Made by a program: the position numbers and the translations under genes. From Hyperoodon ampullatus (taxonomy: Eukaryota; Chordata; Mammalia; Artiodactyla; Ziphiidae), in contig OX457070.1 in NCBI GenBank assembly GCA_949752795.1, forward strand, positions 28,606,588 to 28,670,587: a stretch of DNA of 64,000 bases, in the 5' to 3' direction. Under the pieces are notes generated by a model. That model was given only the letters and a program-made list of their open reading frames with translations, did not search any database and was not told the DNA's origin. Of the stretch, positions 1 to 10,868 are shown one piece after another; the stretch's first letter is position 1; each line of letters begins with the position of its first letter.

Positions 1-424
1 TGTTTAATTATGGATAGTTTCCACCCAAACTTCCAGAGACTAAATTGGAGTCATGCAGCAAAGCTTTGTTTTGAACTAATGGAGCTGCTCAGACTGACTT
101 GCTCTGGAGAGAGCTCCTCATTGGAACAAGCCTAGCAGTGGGTGGTAAGAAGTTAAAGGCCTGACTGGTCATGGCAAGAGGGGGATGGGCCTCTGGAGGA
201 GTTGCTCCTTTCCCTGCCTCCCCCCTACCCCCTCACTCCCCCAAAAGGACCCAGACTCACAGATGAAAGGTTGTTACAAGACCTTGCAGAACACAGGCTC
301 TACGAAATCAACCCCACATGGATGGGAGGTTATAATAAGGCCTGGAAGTTAGGAGTCCAAGTCTAGAGGCCACATTTTTCTCTTCCCCAGAACTGAACAC
401 TAAATGGTAACCTTTTAGCCATAA
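1..424. other. No gene recognised (left edge)
   Basis: I see no exon, repeat family or RNA gene here. It contains a C/T-rich patch near 205-240 and is otherwise ordinary non-coding sequence. Confidence 0.5.
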
Positions 425-499
425 CCCAAGGGTGATTTTATTTTATGTTTTTTATTTTCTTATTTTATTTTATTTTATTTTTTTTTCCCAAGGGTGATT
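425..499 (-). mobile_element. Tail-only retroinsertion: T-rich tract between 13-bp direct repeats
   Basis: The 13-mer CCCAAGGGTGATT occurs at 425-437 and again at 487-499. Between the copies is only a 49-bp T-rich tract (438-486, TTTTA-type units). This is the structure of an L1-mediated insertion with a target-site duplication but no body, just the poly(A) tail, in minus orientation. It cannot be the tail of the KLHDC10 retrocopy, because the second duplication copy sits directly beside the T tract. Confidence 0.75.
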
Positions 500-2089
500 G
501 TAAATCCACACATGAGCCTAAGAGATTCCCTTCTGGGACAAAGGAAAAAGAAGAATAATTTTAAAAGCTAAGCGAAAAAGAGGCACTTAAAGCAAAAACA
601 TAGCCCTAGTCTCCCATCTGAGTCTCCTGTTAGGATGTAACCAACGGGATGATCAGCACTGTGCCCTCCTGCACACCTTTAGCACCTTTCATACACTGAA
701 GGACTTCCAGCTGCTTACGTCTCAGTGACCACTCTAGCAGCCTGATGGCAAAGCAAGTGAAAATTTAGGTCATTTCTTTTTTAGAATTAAAATACCACAC
801 AAAACAAACCAGAACTAAAATTTCACACCAAAGTGAATGATCCTCAGTTTCATTCCTTCCTCATTCTAGTTTTTAAAATGATACTTAGTTCATCAGGAAG
901 AATGACCTGTGGCTTTTCCCTAAGACCTTTTTCCAGTTACTAGGCAATTACTCACAGCACCATGCACATTAAAGCAGACAGAAAACGAGGCAAAAAGCTA
1001 AGAGAAAAATCAAGGGCCAATTGGCTTTCTAGAGATAAAACCCATTGCCTGAGAATATGGCAGGTGCACGGCCCAGAGTGAGAAAAGAAACAGTTCTGGA
1101 AGGAAATGGCCAATATGACAGTCAAAGCTCACAGCCCAGAGCAGAAGCCCTCCCTGCCCTGCTCTACTCTGGCCTCTCATGAACTTACATTTATGTCCCA
1201 CAGCATTTATGCCACGCGCTTGGGGTCTGCAATTCCCCACAGTGAAGTCAAAAAGATACTTGAAACCATTAATAAGCGTAGGAGAATGTCAAAACTGCCC
1301 AGAACGAAGAACTCTGACCACCATAAATTTCTTGATTTGAAATGTTCTTGGTGCCATAATTTCTAAGAGCAACAACAAACAGCACAACTGCAACACACAG
1401 TAAAGTCTTTAGACAAGTCAACTCTAACCACTGCTGGCACCATAAGGACGAGAAAAGAAATCACTAATCAAGAGCTGCTGAGCTGCTTAACTTTTCTCCA
1501 AAGTCAGAGGATCGGTTTGGGTACCTAGGCAGCAAGATATCAACCACCGCTGCCATTAGATGCAGCTACTCAATTAGATATACCTTTGAAAACAGGAAGT
1601 TAAACATCTAGCTTTCCCTATAATCTGCAAGGGTCTCAAGGTCAGCCTTCTTGTTCTATCCCCAAAACTTCTTGTTGTTGTTGCTGGATTTAATTTTTGT
1701 TTTTATTGATGATGTTGCTTTAATTTATAGAGCAGTGCCTGAAAGGGTCATATGTTTATAGAGTTCCTTTAAATTTTTCTTTATCTTATCTTGATTCATC
1801 ACGTTATTAAGGTACTTTCAGACTTTCCCTCAACTCCATCAAGGAAGAGGGAGTATATGAGTATGTGTGTGTGTATTGGAGCAGAAGGGAGAGAAGCAAA
1901 GAAAAAAGCACAAGGGAGAGTGAGATTCCATAAATTTAAAACAATTTACAGAAAGGCATCTGATGTATTTTCTGAATAAGGCCTTGATCAGGGTAACCAG
2001 TCTTCTCTGTAGCACATTCTACACTGCCCATAAATAAAGGAGTCTCTTTAAATTAACATTTCCAGTATCAATGACCATTCCAGAAATCC
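500..2089. other. Non-coding; may include 3'UTR of the KLHDC10 retrocopy
   Basis: No intact gene is visible. The part next to 2090 continues straight on from the retrocopy stop codon when read on the minus strand, so it is probably copied 3'UTR. I could not find the retrocopy poly(A) end or its target-site duplication, so the left border is unknown. Confidence 0.4.
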
Positions 2090-3335
2090 TCATTTCAAGC
2101 GCCCGATGAGTCCCTGTGTGAGTCCAGGGTGCAGAAGCTGTGTCCGGGAGAGGTTTGCTAGGTTGGGGGAGGCCGCAAGCAGCTTCTCCCATGCCAGTTC
2201 CAGCAGGCTAGGAACCACCAGCCAGATCTTAAACAATGACCCAGTCCGTTTATTTTCGTGGATGTTCACCACTCCTCCATGAATGTACATGCAACCAGCT
2301 GGTGTAACAGCTGCACAGTGAAAATAAACTGGCTCTGGCATGGTAGCTGGGAGCTTTACCCATTGAAAAGTCTGCAGATTCAGCTTCCAGATATCTCCCA
2401 GGATCACTTCTCCATTATAGCCTCCGCAAATAAGCACATCATTTTTTATCTGAACACAACTGTGACATTTTCGGGCTGCAAGAAAACCTATTTTTTCATG
2501 GGGTTTTGTTGCAATTTCCTCCCATGCATTCATTTCAAGGTTGTATGCATGAATCTTGTTTAAGGAATAAGCTGTCCAAGAAGTACCGCCTCCCAAGAGG
2601 TAAATCCTCTGCCCATGATGTGTAATTTCATGTCTGTATCTCTCTTCTGGTGGATCACAGGATAGGCTGTTTGGTTTCAGTTGTGTCCACTCTCTGGTAC
2701 TGAGATCTAATTTGTGCAGGTCTGTGCTGTAAATATAGCCAGTTGACCACTGATGATAGCCATGGCCCGTCCATATATACGACTGGGTTTCTTCCCCGGA
2801 CAGCTGAGTAAAGCCCATCTCTTATACTTCACGTTACAGACATGGACGTCATGGCCGTTGCTCTCACCAAATGGGATGCCTGTTCCTCCAAACACTAACA
2901 GGTTGTTTCCATGCAGCACAAGTGACATAGATGCCAATGCTAGGGGTATGTAGCCATCTGTGCCCATCTGGTGCCATACTCCTGTAGCAAAATGATACCT
3001 CCAAAGTTCCCTGAAGAGAGGATAGTCTTCATTATCTTGCCCTCCTGATTCATCATCACCTGGGTTGTAACCTCCAAACACATAGATTGGTATTAGCTGC
3101 CACACAACGATGTCCGCCTCGTGCTGGTGGAGGTCTGTGGCCTGGCAGGTGCGGCCGCCCGGAGAGTTGCACGAAGCGGTTGAGCTGGCCGGCCCCCCGA
3201 CCCCCGCTGCCCCCAATGCCCCCGCCGGCCCCGCTGTCTCCACCGCCGCCTACGGCGCCTCACCCCCTCTGGCGGTTCATGACCCACTAACGACTGCTGC
3301 AGCCCGGTCGCGGCAGCCTGTGGCCCGGCGGCCCT
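2090..3335 (-). pseudogene. KLHDC10: KLHDC10 processed pseudogene (kelch-repeat retrocopy)
   Basis: Read on the minus strand this is an intronless copy of KLHDC10, a kelch-repeat substrate adaptor of a Cullin-2 E3 ligase. Two open pieces carry recognisable kelch blades (VFGGYN, LLVFGGTGIPFGES, CGGYNGEVILGDIW) and the C-terminal LLELAWEKL...LSRTQLLH region, ending in TGA at 2090-2092. It is broken in several places. An in-frame TGA lies at 3260-3262 in the Gly/Arg-rich N-terminus. About 30 residues are missing at the junction near 3140, where sequence for ..RPHLPG runs directly into that for HRPPPAR. A 2-nt loss near 3083 shifts the frame just before the first blade. About 22 nt are missing near 2738, which removes a blade strand and shifts the frame again. 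No introns and several disablements mean a dead retrocopy. The comparison with the parent gene is from memory. Confidence 0.93.
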
Positions 3336-3339
3336 AGCT

Positions 3340-4117
3340 GAGCCTCCTTCCTGGGTTCCTCAAGAGACCCCACATAACTTTTAATGAGTAGTCTAGAGGT
3401 GGATTTTGTTTGACATTCCCACACCTATCCTGTCATAACCACTTTATATTTGTGTCTTCAAATCTCTGGCTGCAACATAGCATGGGAATCCATGTCTGTC
3501 CTGGCCGTGTTGCATGACTGACACTGCAAACCTGGTACAGATGTAACATGAGAGATGCTTACAGGGGTGATGTGTGTGTGTGAAATGGCTCTGGCCACTG
3601 TAGAGGCACCTTCCACATCATAGTGGGAAGTTTGCTAAATTTTCTGGAGGGTATAGACCCTGAGGGGAGGCATTTAGTTGGGGAGGAATAAGGCTTCACC
3701 TTCCAGCTAATGAGCTTTCTGTCCTGCAGGTGACAAAAACAAGTGACCATATCAGTCACTATTTGTGCCTCTCCTTCAATCTCACAGATCTTGTGACAAG
3801 TAAATATTCATCCATTGTTCTAGCTCTAGTCTAATTGTCAGCCTTCATTTTTGGAGTTCTTATGAGTTATCACCTGATTTTGTATGTGAGTTGACATTGG
3901 TTTTTAGTGAAAAGCTGGGGGAGGGTGAGTTATGGATCACTAGCCAGATACCATCCTAAACTGGCATTTCTTAAAATATTTGTAATCATTTAAAAAATCC
4001 TGGTCTTCCGTTACTGGATTCTTGTTTTCACTTACAGATTAGTCTCACAAATGGTGTTAATTTAGAAAATAAATAAGTAAACGAGCTATAGAAACAATTG
4101 GAGGCCTTGTAGGATCC
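3340..4117. other. No gene recognised
   Basis: This is non-coding sequence after the 5' end of the retrocopy. I identified no repeat family or exon. Confidence 0.45.
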
Positions 4118-4275
4118 TGGACTCTGGAATCAGATGAATGCAGGTCCAGTGTTCAGTTCTGCCACTTATTAGCTGTGTGTTCCTGGGCAACTCACTTAAA
4201 CTCTCTGGGCCTCAGTTTCCTTTTCTGTAAAATGGGGATAATAATTTTCACTCTAAAGAGTGGTAGTGAAAATCA
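4118..4275 (+). mobile_element. MIR SINE, sense
   Basis: It matches the MIR core in order: TGGAATCAGATGAATG, the CTTATTAGCTGTGTG.CCTGGGCAA block, then CTCTCTGGGCCTCAGTTTCC and TGTAAAATGGGGATAATAA. It is diverged, as expected for an ancient mammalian SINE. Confidence 0.85.
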
Positions 4276-4706
4276 GAGGCAATCTGTGGTGTGTTTGCCA
4301 GAACGTGCTCTCTTTTGGCCTCACGTGGATTTGAGGAGCTGAATCACAATCGGAAGAATTCTTAGGGAGATGGAATCAGAGCAGGGGAACTTGGATGAAT
4401 TCAATGTTTCAAAACAGTATGATGCCTGAAGTATCCTTTTTATAATAGAGATGGTCTCTTTCCTGAATTGTACTTTGTGAGCATCCTCAATGGACTAATG
4501 ATTCTGCCTCCCTCCAAGCTGTTATTATTTAAGTATTCATTTAACTTTTATATAAAGGAGGAGTGAGGAGAAATAAATTCTTCTCATGTCCAAAATAAAG
4601 AAAACACTCATAAGATTTTCTGAACTGGGCAGCTTCTCAAAAGGCATATGAAAAGTTCTAGAAGTTATATCATAAGCTAAATAGCTTATCTCAGTACAGA
4701 GCACTC
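4276..4706. other. No gene recognised
   Basis: AT-leaning non-coding sequence with no repeat that I can name. Confidence 0.4.
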
Positions 4707-4738
4707 TATCCTGTCTTTTTTTTTTTTATCCTGTCTTT
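4707..4738. repeat. Short direct repeat flanking a T run
   Basis: TATCCTGTCTTT at 4707-4718 is repeated at 4727-4738, with only T residues between. It may be a very short tail-only retroinsertion or a local tandem duplication with T-run slippage. Confidence 0.6.
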
Positions 4739-4845
4739 AATTTAGAAATTTCAGCTGAATGTGGTGACAGACTTCAGGGGACTGTCATGCTTCTACCATG
4801 AGAGCTGGAGGGGCACTTTACAAAAATACTTAAAAATTGTAGGTC

Positions 4846-5039
4846 GGGCTTCCCTGGTGGCGCAGTGGTTGAGAGTCCGCCTGCCGATGCAGGGGACGTG
4901 GGTTCATGCCCCGGTCCAGGAAGATCCCACATGCTGCAGAGCGGCTGGGCCCGTGAGCCATGGCCACTGAGCCTGCGCGTCCGGAGCCTGTGCTCCACAA
5001 CGGGAGAGGCCACAACAGTGAGAGGCCCGCGTACCGCAA

Positions 5040-5071
<32 letters not shown>

Positions 5072-5077
5072 GTAAAA
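4846..5077 (+). mobile_element. CHR-2-type SINE, sense, with (AAT)n tail
   Basis: This is a full tRNA-derived SINE. The Pol III A box is seen in TGGCGCAGTGGTT, and a B-box-like GGTTCATGCCC follows. The 14-bp target-site duplication AAAAATTGTAGGTC lies at 4832-4845 and 5078-5091. The usual A tail is replaced by ten AAT/TAA units at 5041-5070. Confidence 0.95.
5041..5070. repeat. (TAA)10 microsatellite
   Basis: Uninterrupted trinucleotide repeat forming the 3' tail of the CHR-2 element that starts at 4846. Confidence 0.97.
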
Positions 5078-5091
5078 AAAAATTGTAGGTC

Positions 5092-6055
5092 AGCACAGTC
5101 AAGGAGCTGTCCTAAGTCTTCTGTCTGCTCCAGGGGAGCAGAATCAGTTTACATTTCACCATAATGTAAGGAGTCATGTACGGAAATCTTAGTTAACTGG
5201 TGCTGTTTCTATGAACACCTGGTTAAAACTGGCACTGTATCTCTACATATATGACAATAGTGATACTCTAATGCTGCTTGATGATGGATGCTCCAGGTGT
5301 GTGCCCAGCTGGCCCACCTTCAATCCAACTACTGCCCCTGTGACACTCTCCTTGATACCTTCGTGCCTGTCTGATGTTCTTTCCTCCTGACATAGTCTTT
5401 CTTGGGTGATGGGACAGAAATCATCGCCATCTGACTGTTCTCAGCCTTTCTGCTCCCCTGGCAGCTGAAGAAGACACTTCAGCTTCTTCCCTTGCCATCT
5501 TGTACCCTCCTGAGGAGGGAAGGCGTGACTGCTCAGGCAGACACATTTGAATAAGTTAGCTGCTTTTGTAAGCCACGGTGCAAGGGTCATCTTTATTTGA
5601 TCTGCCATAGGCCTGTTCTTCTGGCTTCTGTGATGAAGAGTGGGGAATAGAGGCAGGTGTCTCACTGTAGCTTCCCTATGCTGGCAAGAATCAGTGCCAT
5701 CACCATCACTATTCATAACAATAAAGCAATCGCAATAATTGGGGCAGTCGGATAAAGCACCGCTAGAAATGAAAACCCAACTAATACTCTGAACTCTAGA
5801 GATAGACATTATAAAATTCTTCTTATAATCCCCTCAAAATTGTGAACACTTTGGGTAGGTAATTTCACAAGATCTAGAGTAAGAATTCATTCATTCATGA
5901 AAACTCAGCAGACCCTCATCAGTCCTAGTTTGTGCAAGCTGTCCTTCTAGGGCTGTGGAGGATGGAGAGATGGGTCAGAAATGGATCCCTCAAGGAGCTT
6001 GGTTTAAAAAGGCAGATAAACCATGTATCCAGAAGGTATAGTTCAAGGTGGAGGC
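5092..6055. other. No gene; weak L2-like stretch at its right end
   Basis: Mostly unassigned. Positions 5884-6010 (ATTCATTCATTCATG, then GACCCTCATCAGTCCTAG, then CCTCAAGGAGCTTGG) resemble an inverted L2 3' end, but weakly. Confidence 0.35.
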
Positions 6056-6137
6056 TGCTCACTTCCTTTTTTTAAAATTGAAGTATAGTTGGTTTATAAC
6101 ATTGTGTTAGTTTCTGGTATACAGCAAAGTGATTCAG

Positions 6138-6205
6138 TTATATATGTTATATATCTATATATTATATATCTATATTATATAATATATATAATATATATAT
6201 ATATT
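6138..6205. repeat. AT-rich (TA)n tract in the L1 3'UTR
   Basis: Long run of TATAT/ATATA units with partly palindromic order, inside the antisense L1. Confidence 0.9.
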
Positions 6206-6580
6206 CTTTTTCATATTCTTTTCCATTATGGTTTATCACAGGATATTGAATGTATTGATAGTTCCCTGTGCCACACAATAGAACCTTGTAGTTTATCCAT
6301 TCTATATATAATAGTTTGCATCTGCTAACTCCAAACTCCCAATCCATCCCTCCCTGCCCCACAACCACAAGTCTGTTTTCTGTCTGTGAGTCTGTTTCTG
6401 TTTCGTAGATAGGTTCATTTGTGTCATATTTTAGATTCCACATATAATTGATATCATATGTTATTTGTCTTTCTCTTTCTGACTTACTTCATTTAGTATG
6501 ATAATCTCTAGGTCCATCCATGTAGCTGCAAGTGGTATTATTTCATTCTTTTTTATGGCTGAGTAATATTCCATTATGTG

Positions 6581-6583
<3 letters not shown>

Positions 6584-6618
<35 letters not shown>
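6584..6618. repeat. (AC)n microsatellite
   Basis: About 17 AC units within the L1, just left of the inserted SINE. Confidence 0.97.
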
Positions 6619-6623
<5 letters not shown>

Positions 6624-6629
6624 CACCTT

Positions 6630-6836
6630 CTTTTTTCTTTTTTTGTGGTATGTGGGCCTTTCACTGTTGTGGTCTCTCCCATTGTGGAGCACAGGCTCTG
6701 GACGCACAGGCTCAGCGGCCATGGCTCACGGGCCCAGCCACTCCACAGCATGTGGGATCTTCCTGGACCGGGGCACGAACCCATGTCCCCTGCATCGGCA
6801 GGCGGACTCTCAACCACTGCGCCACTAGGGAAGCCC
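6630..6836 (-). mobile_element. CHR-2-type SINE, antisense, inside L1
   Basis: Inverted CHR-2 copy (T-rich tail, TGTGGTATGTGGGCC, ending in CCACTAGGGAAGCCC). It is more diverged than most copies here. CACCTTCTT-like sequence at both ends suggests a short target-site duplication within the L1. Confidence 0.9.
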
Positions 6837-7298
6837 CCACACCTTCTTTATCCATTCAGCTGTTGATGGACATTTAAGTTGCTTCCATGTCTTGGCTATT
6901 ATAAATAGTGCTGCAATGAACAATGGGCTGCATGTATCTTTTCAAATTATAGTTTTGTCTGGGTATACACCCAGAAGAGGGATTGCTGGATCATACGGTA
7001 GCTCTATTTTTAGTTTTTTGAGGAAACTTCATACTGTTCTCTGTAGTGGCTGTACCAATTTACATTCCCACAAACAGTGTAGGATGGCTCCCTTTTCTCC
7101 ACACCCTCTCCAGCATTTGTTATTTGTAGACTTTTTAATGATGGCCATTCTGACTGGTGTAAGGTGGTACCTCATTGTAGTTTTGATTTGCATTTCTCTA
7201 ATAATAAGCGATGATGAGCATCTTTTCATGTGCCTATTGGCCATCTATATGTCTTCTTTGGAGAAATGTCTATATAGGTCTTCTGAGGTGCTCACTTC

Positions 7299-8166
7299 TG
7301 AAAGGGGTACTGACACAGTGTTGGCTCAGAGAGTTCAGAGGATCAAGCACATAGGTTGTTTTTGGGTAAGAGCGTCCTTAGCAGATGTCACCTTAGGGCC
7401 CTTTAATTTATCCCCCACGCTTGCTTCTCACAGAGAACATCCCTAAAGATGCTGGTGGTCCTCTTCCCCCTCCTGCCAGCAGCCGGTTCCCTCCTGTCTT
7501 TCCCTGTTTCCTTTGCATCTCAGACACCCTCTCCCATGGTGGCAGCAATATTGAGGTTCTCTCCCCTCCTCCCAGACCCTTGTCCTATCTCTGACCCTCC
7601 AAATGCCCCCAACCACCTGGGAGCATTTTACCCAGTCCCTCTACCCCAAATGGCTTCCCTGGACCCCCCTCCCTGCCTCAAGTGGAGCACCAGGTTTGAA
7701 CCATTGGTGGACGCCAGTGGGGTGACCCTCCTGTTTGGAGAAACATGGGGGTAGATGTTTTGGAGGGAGAAGTGCTGGGCTGGCTTTGGGTGGTTGATCC
7801 TGCTTCCCGAAGCCATTCCTGGTAACATGGGTCAATCACTTGGCACTTGTCCCAGGCCCTTGTCAATTGTCCTCTCCCTTTCCATGTGGATAAACTCATT
7901 TTTTCGCATGGATTTGTTCATGTGGCCTGTACAGCTGCCAGCGGGCTGGTTTGGACTGTCTGTCCATGGAGCACCCACTCTACAGGCCAATGTTAGCAAC
8001 TTTGTGAAAGGGTGTCCCTGGTGGGGAAGCGACGGCAGGCCCATCAGAAGAAGTGGGCAGAAGGCACTGCTGAGGCCAGGCCCAGGCTTTCTAAATCTAG
8101 AGCTCAGAACAGACTGGTTTCCTTGACAACAGGGCTGAAGTCTGCTCATCTGCTTCTGGGGGTGGG

Positions 8167-8170
<4 letters not shown>
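7299..8170. other. No gene recognised
   Basis: C/T-rich non-coding sequence. Several short open frames overlap each other on both strands with no family resemblance, and I do not read any of them as a gene. Confidence 0.5.

Positions 8171-8209
<39 letters not shown>
8171..8209. repeat. (GT)n microsatellite
   Basis: About 19 uninterrupted GT units, followed by an impure GTGTGGGTGGGTGG end. Confidence 0.97.
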
Positions 8210-8210
<1 letters not shown>

Positions 8211-9584
8211 ACGTGTGTGGGTGGGTGGAAAGTACAGGGACTTGGGGACAAGAAAGGCGACCCTTTCTTTATCAATGTAGCAGCCCATTTCTTAAAACTT
8301 GCCAAATCTTACTGTATTATTAACAATATTAACAACTTCCCAGGTGGCACAGTAACATCCCTTATGTAATTTGCACATTGGGAATCCAGATATAGAATCT
8401 TCCCTTCCTTTCCACTGCATTGCCTCTGATCCTTGACATATTTTACCAGACTTGCAACACCTTTTTGATAACTTTTTGACACGTCAGTCAAATATGTATT
8501 CACCCCTAGAACTCTTGAAGGCTAAATGAAAAGCATTTCTTGTTTGTCCAGCTAGCAATGATTTGTGTGGCCAGGCTGCTGGGAGGAAATGAAAATCGGC
8601 TCCAACAACAAGCTGATGTTGGCTCAAACCTACACTTGTCAGATGGCATCCTCAGAAAAGGATTTGGGATCCAAACTCCCATTCTTGATGCAAACCAGAG
8701 GACTCAGGGTAAAAGCGGGTCCATTTGCTTTGCCCACCAGCCTGATTTCAAGCAGCACGTCTCATCTTGGTGGAGGCTTGGTGTTTAATTCAGGCACCGC
8801 CCTGCCCTTCCTATGCATTATTAAAGTCTCTTTAAAAAGCAGTCTATGGATGGCAGGGGAGGAGCATGCCAGCAGCGATTTCACATCTCCTGCAAGAAGC
8901 AACGTCTGCTGCCAAAAAATCTCAGAGAAAAGAATCTGCAAAACTGTAGCTGATGGCAGATCTAATGAAGGTGGCCCTTGGACCCTGAGCTTATCAAACC
9001 TGCTCATTTGTTCAAATGTGTCTTATTTTTTGTGTGTCTGTCAGTGCCTGGAATTCTTGAATGCCAGGTAATATAGATGGGAAATTGTAAGCGGGACTTA
9101 TGGGCCAAGAGTGACTGTGACAAGATGGGAATTAATTAGCAGAGGAAGGCAGGTTGAGAGAGAGGGAGGTCTGAAGCCTGTACTTCTCCGTGAGGTGTTT
9201 CAGAGACCCTTTCCTCTTGTGAGGTTCCCAGCTCTGTGGCTCAGATTTAGCTCCTGCCGCCCCCCCCCCCCCCAGGAGCCAGGGGATGAGCTGTGGCCTT
9301 CAAAGCCCTCTGCCAAGCTCCTTTGTTTCCTTCATCTCCCCAAAGGAAAGACATTACCTCCCCCATGCAAACAATGGGCTCTCCCTAGGCTGAGTTCTTT
9401 GTTTGGAGGCAACCTGCCTGGCCCTGGGCCCGTGTTGCTCTAACTCTAGATGACACAGGATCCTCCTCTCTGGCCTCACCTCCCACATCGCTGAGGGCCA
9501 TCTGAGGATGACTGCAGAGGGGGTGAGCCCAGGGGCCTGTGTTTCCAGTCTCAGCTCTTCCCCCACATGGACCAAGCAAATCAC
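8210..9584. other. No gene; contains a C14 homopolymer
   Basis: Unassigned non-coding sequence. A run of 14 C lies at 9260-9273. Confidence 0.45.
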
Positions 9585-9735
9585 AATCCTGTGTTCAAAT
9601 CACAGACTCAAAAGAACACCTCTGAACTGGGAGGAACTTAGAGGCTGCCTCGTCCCGCTCTTTATTTTACAGTTGGGAAAACAGAAGCCCAGAGAGGTTA
9701 AGTGGCTTGCTGTCGATCACAGAGTGAATTAGTTG
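9585..9735 (-). mobile_element. MIR-related SINE fragment, antisense
   Basis: It has the order TGGGAGGAACTTAGAGG, TTTATTTTACAGTTGGGAAAAC, GCCCAGAGAGGTTAAGTGGC and CACAGAGTGAATTAGTTGG, typical of inverted MIR-family elements. Confidence 0.65.
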
Positions 9736-10749
9736 GAGATCCAGGATCAGACCTGACCTGTGGTCTCTTGAGTCTGTCCAGTGCTCTTTCCCCAGGACAC
9801 AGCCCCTGGAATGTCCACTTAGTGCCCTGGTTTCTCAGTATGGTGTACACATCATGTGTACCCAGGGATCAGGAAGGCTTTCTGTTTCATACACATATGA
9901 CCTCGATGGGGCCAGATACGCATTGCATTCAATTGTTTCTCGATCGCACAGAAATTAATTGAGAACTTACTGTGAGCCTCGCACTGAGCAAGATGCTTCT
10001 GTGTGTATCTGGATTTTTGTAGATGGGCTTTAGGTAGTGTCACTGGCTAAATCCAGTGCTGTTTTTGACTGATTGACAAAAGAGGTTTGCAAGTTGTAAA
10101 GATCCATAGTCCTCATACTATATAGTTTTGTACTGCTTCATGGTTACAAAACATTAACCTTGCTCTACCTTGCTCCAGAATCACGGCCACGTCCTCACCT
10201 ACTACCTGTGCCACTTAATCCTCTGAACCCAGTGAAGGGAGGGGGAGGTTGAAAATATGGCCATAAACATCACCTTGGGGCACTGGGTCTAACAGAATAT
10301 CAGCAGTTTTATTTTTCCTGTGGTGCCTCAAAAATGAAAGGTGGAAAATACTCCCAAGAATTTCCCTTCAGTCTCTGCTGGTGCAGAGCCTGCTGCCCGT
10401 TGAACCACAGGTTTGATTCAGGGAAATGTAAGTTTGGTTGGTGCAGCATCTACCTCCTGTGGTGGGCGTCAGCAGGAAGATGCCTGGGCTGCTGGAGGTG
10501 ACAGGTGGGCTGGCCATTTAGCAGTTGCTGCCTAATGAATGCAGCAACCCAGGGGGACATCAGAAAACCAGCAGAGCTCAGCGTACATCTCTGTAGGGGT
10601 CTGCAGAGCGGGCTTCCTCTTCCCCAGAGGCCCATCCATAACTCCAGCAAGAGACGGTGCAGCCACGGGTGGTCTGTGGGCCTTCAGACATGGGATAGGA
10701 AGGCCTGGAAGAGCTCCCATTGTGTGTTGGTCTGTCCCACCTCATTCAC
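9736..10749. other. No gene recognised
   Basis: Non-coding. A short piece near 9957-9995 (GAGAACTTACTGTGAGCCTCGC) looks like an eroded MIR end. Nothing else was assigned. Confidence 0.4.
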
Positions 10750-10868
10750 GTAACCAGTTCCTATAGAGCACCTCCCATCTCTCAGGCACTGTTCTAGGTG
10801 CTGGAATACAGTGTGGAGCAAAATCAGGCAGGGCTTCCCTCTGAGAACTTCCAGTCTCGTGACAGGTG
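10750..10868 (-). mobile_element. LINE-2 3' end fragment, antisense
   Basis: CTATAGAGCACCTCCCATCTCTC, AGGCACTGTTCTAGGTGCTGG, ATACAGTGTGGAGCAAAATCAGGC and TCCCTCTGAGAACTTCCAGTCT follow the inverted L2 3' consensus as I know it. Confidence 0.6.

Larger units (their letters stand above)
6066..7288 (-). mobile_element. 5'-truncated LINE-1, antisense, split by a CHR-2 SINE
   Basis: It starts with T-rich sequence (the inverted poly(A)) and runs back through the 3'UTR into the end of ORF2. On the minus strand, 7029-7244 encodes a diverged ORF2 C-terminus ([20 protein letters not shown] and WECKLVQPL). The 10-bp target-site duplication TGCTCACTTC lies at 6056-6065 and 7289-7298. A CHR-2 SINE and a CA repeat lie inside it. 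Confidence 0.93.

Noticed and set aside
2090..2818. 242-codon kelch protein as a possible working gene
   Set aside because: It is the C-terminal half of a KLHDC10 retrocopy. Its first residues come from a shifted frame, and the upstream half is separated by a deletion and a stop.
4846..4930. tRNA-like A and B boxes
   Set aside because: They are the internal Pol III promoter of CHR SINEs. No cloverleaf with a proper anticodon arm is kept, so no tRNA gene is called.
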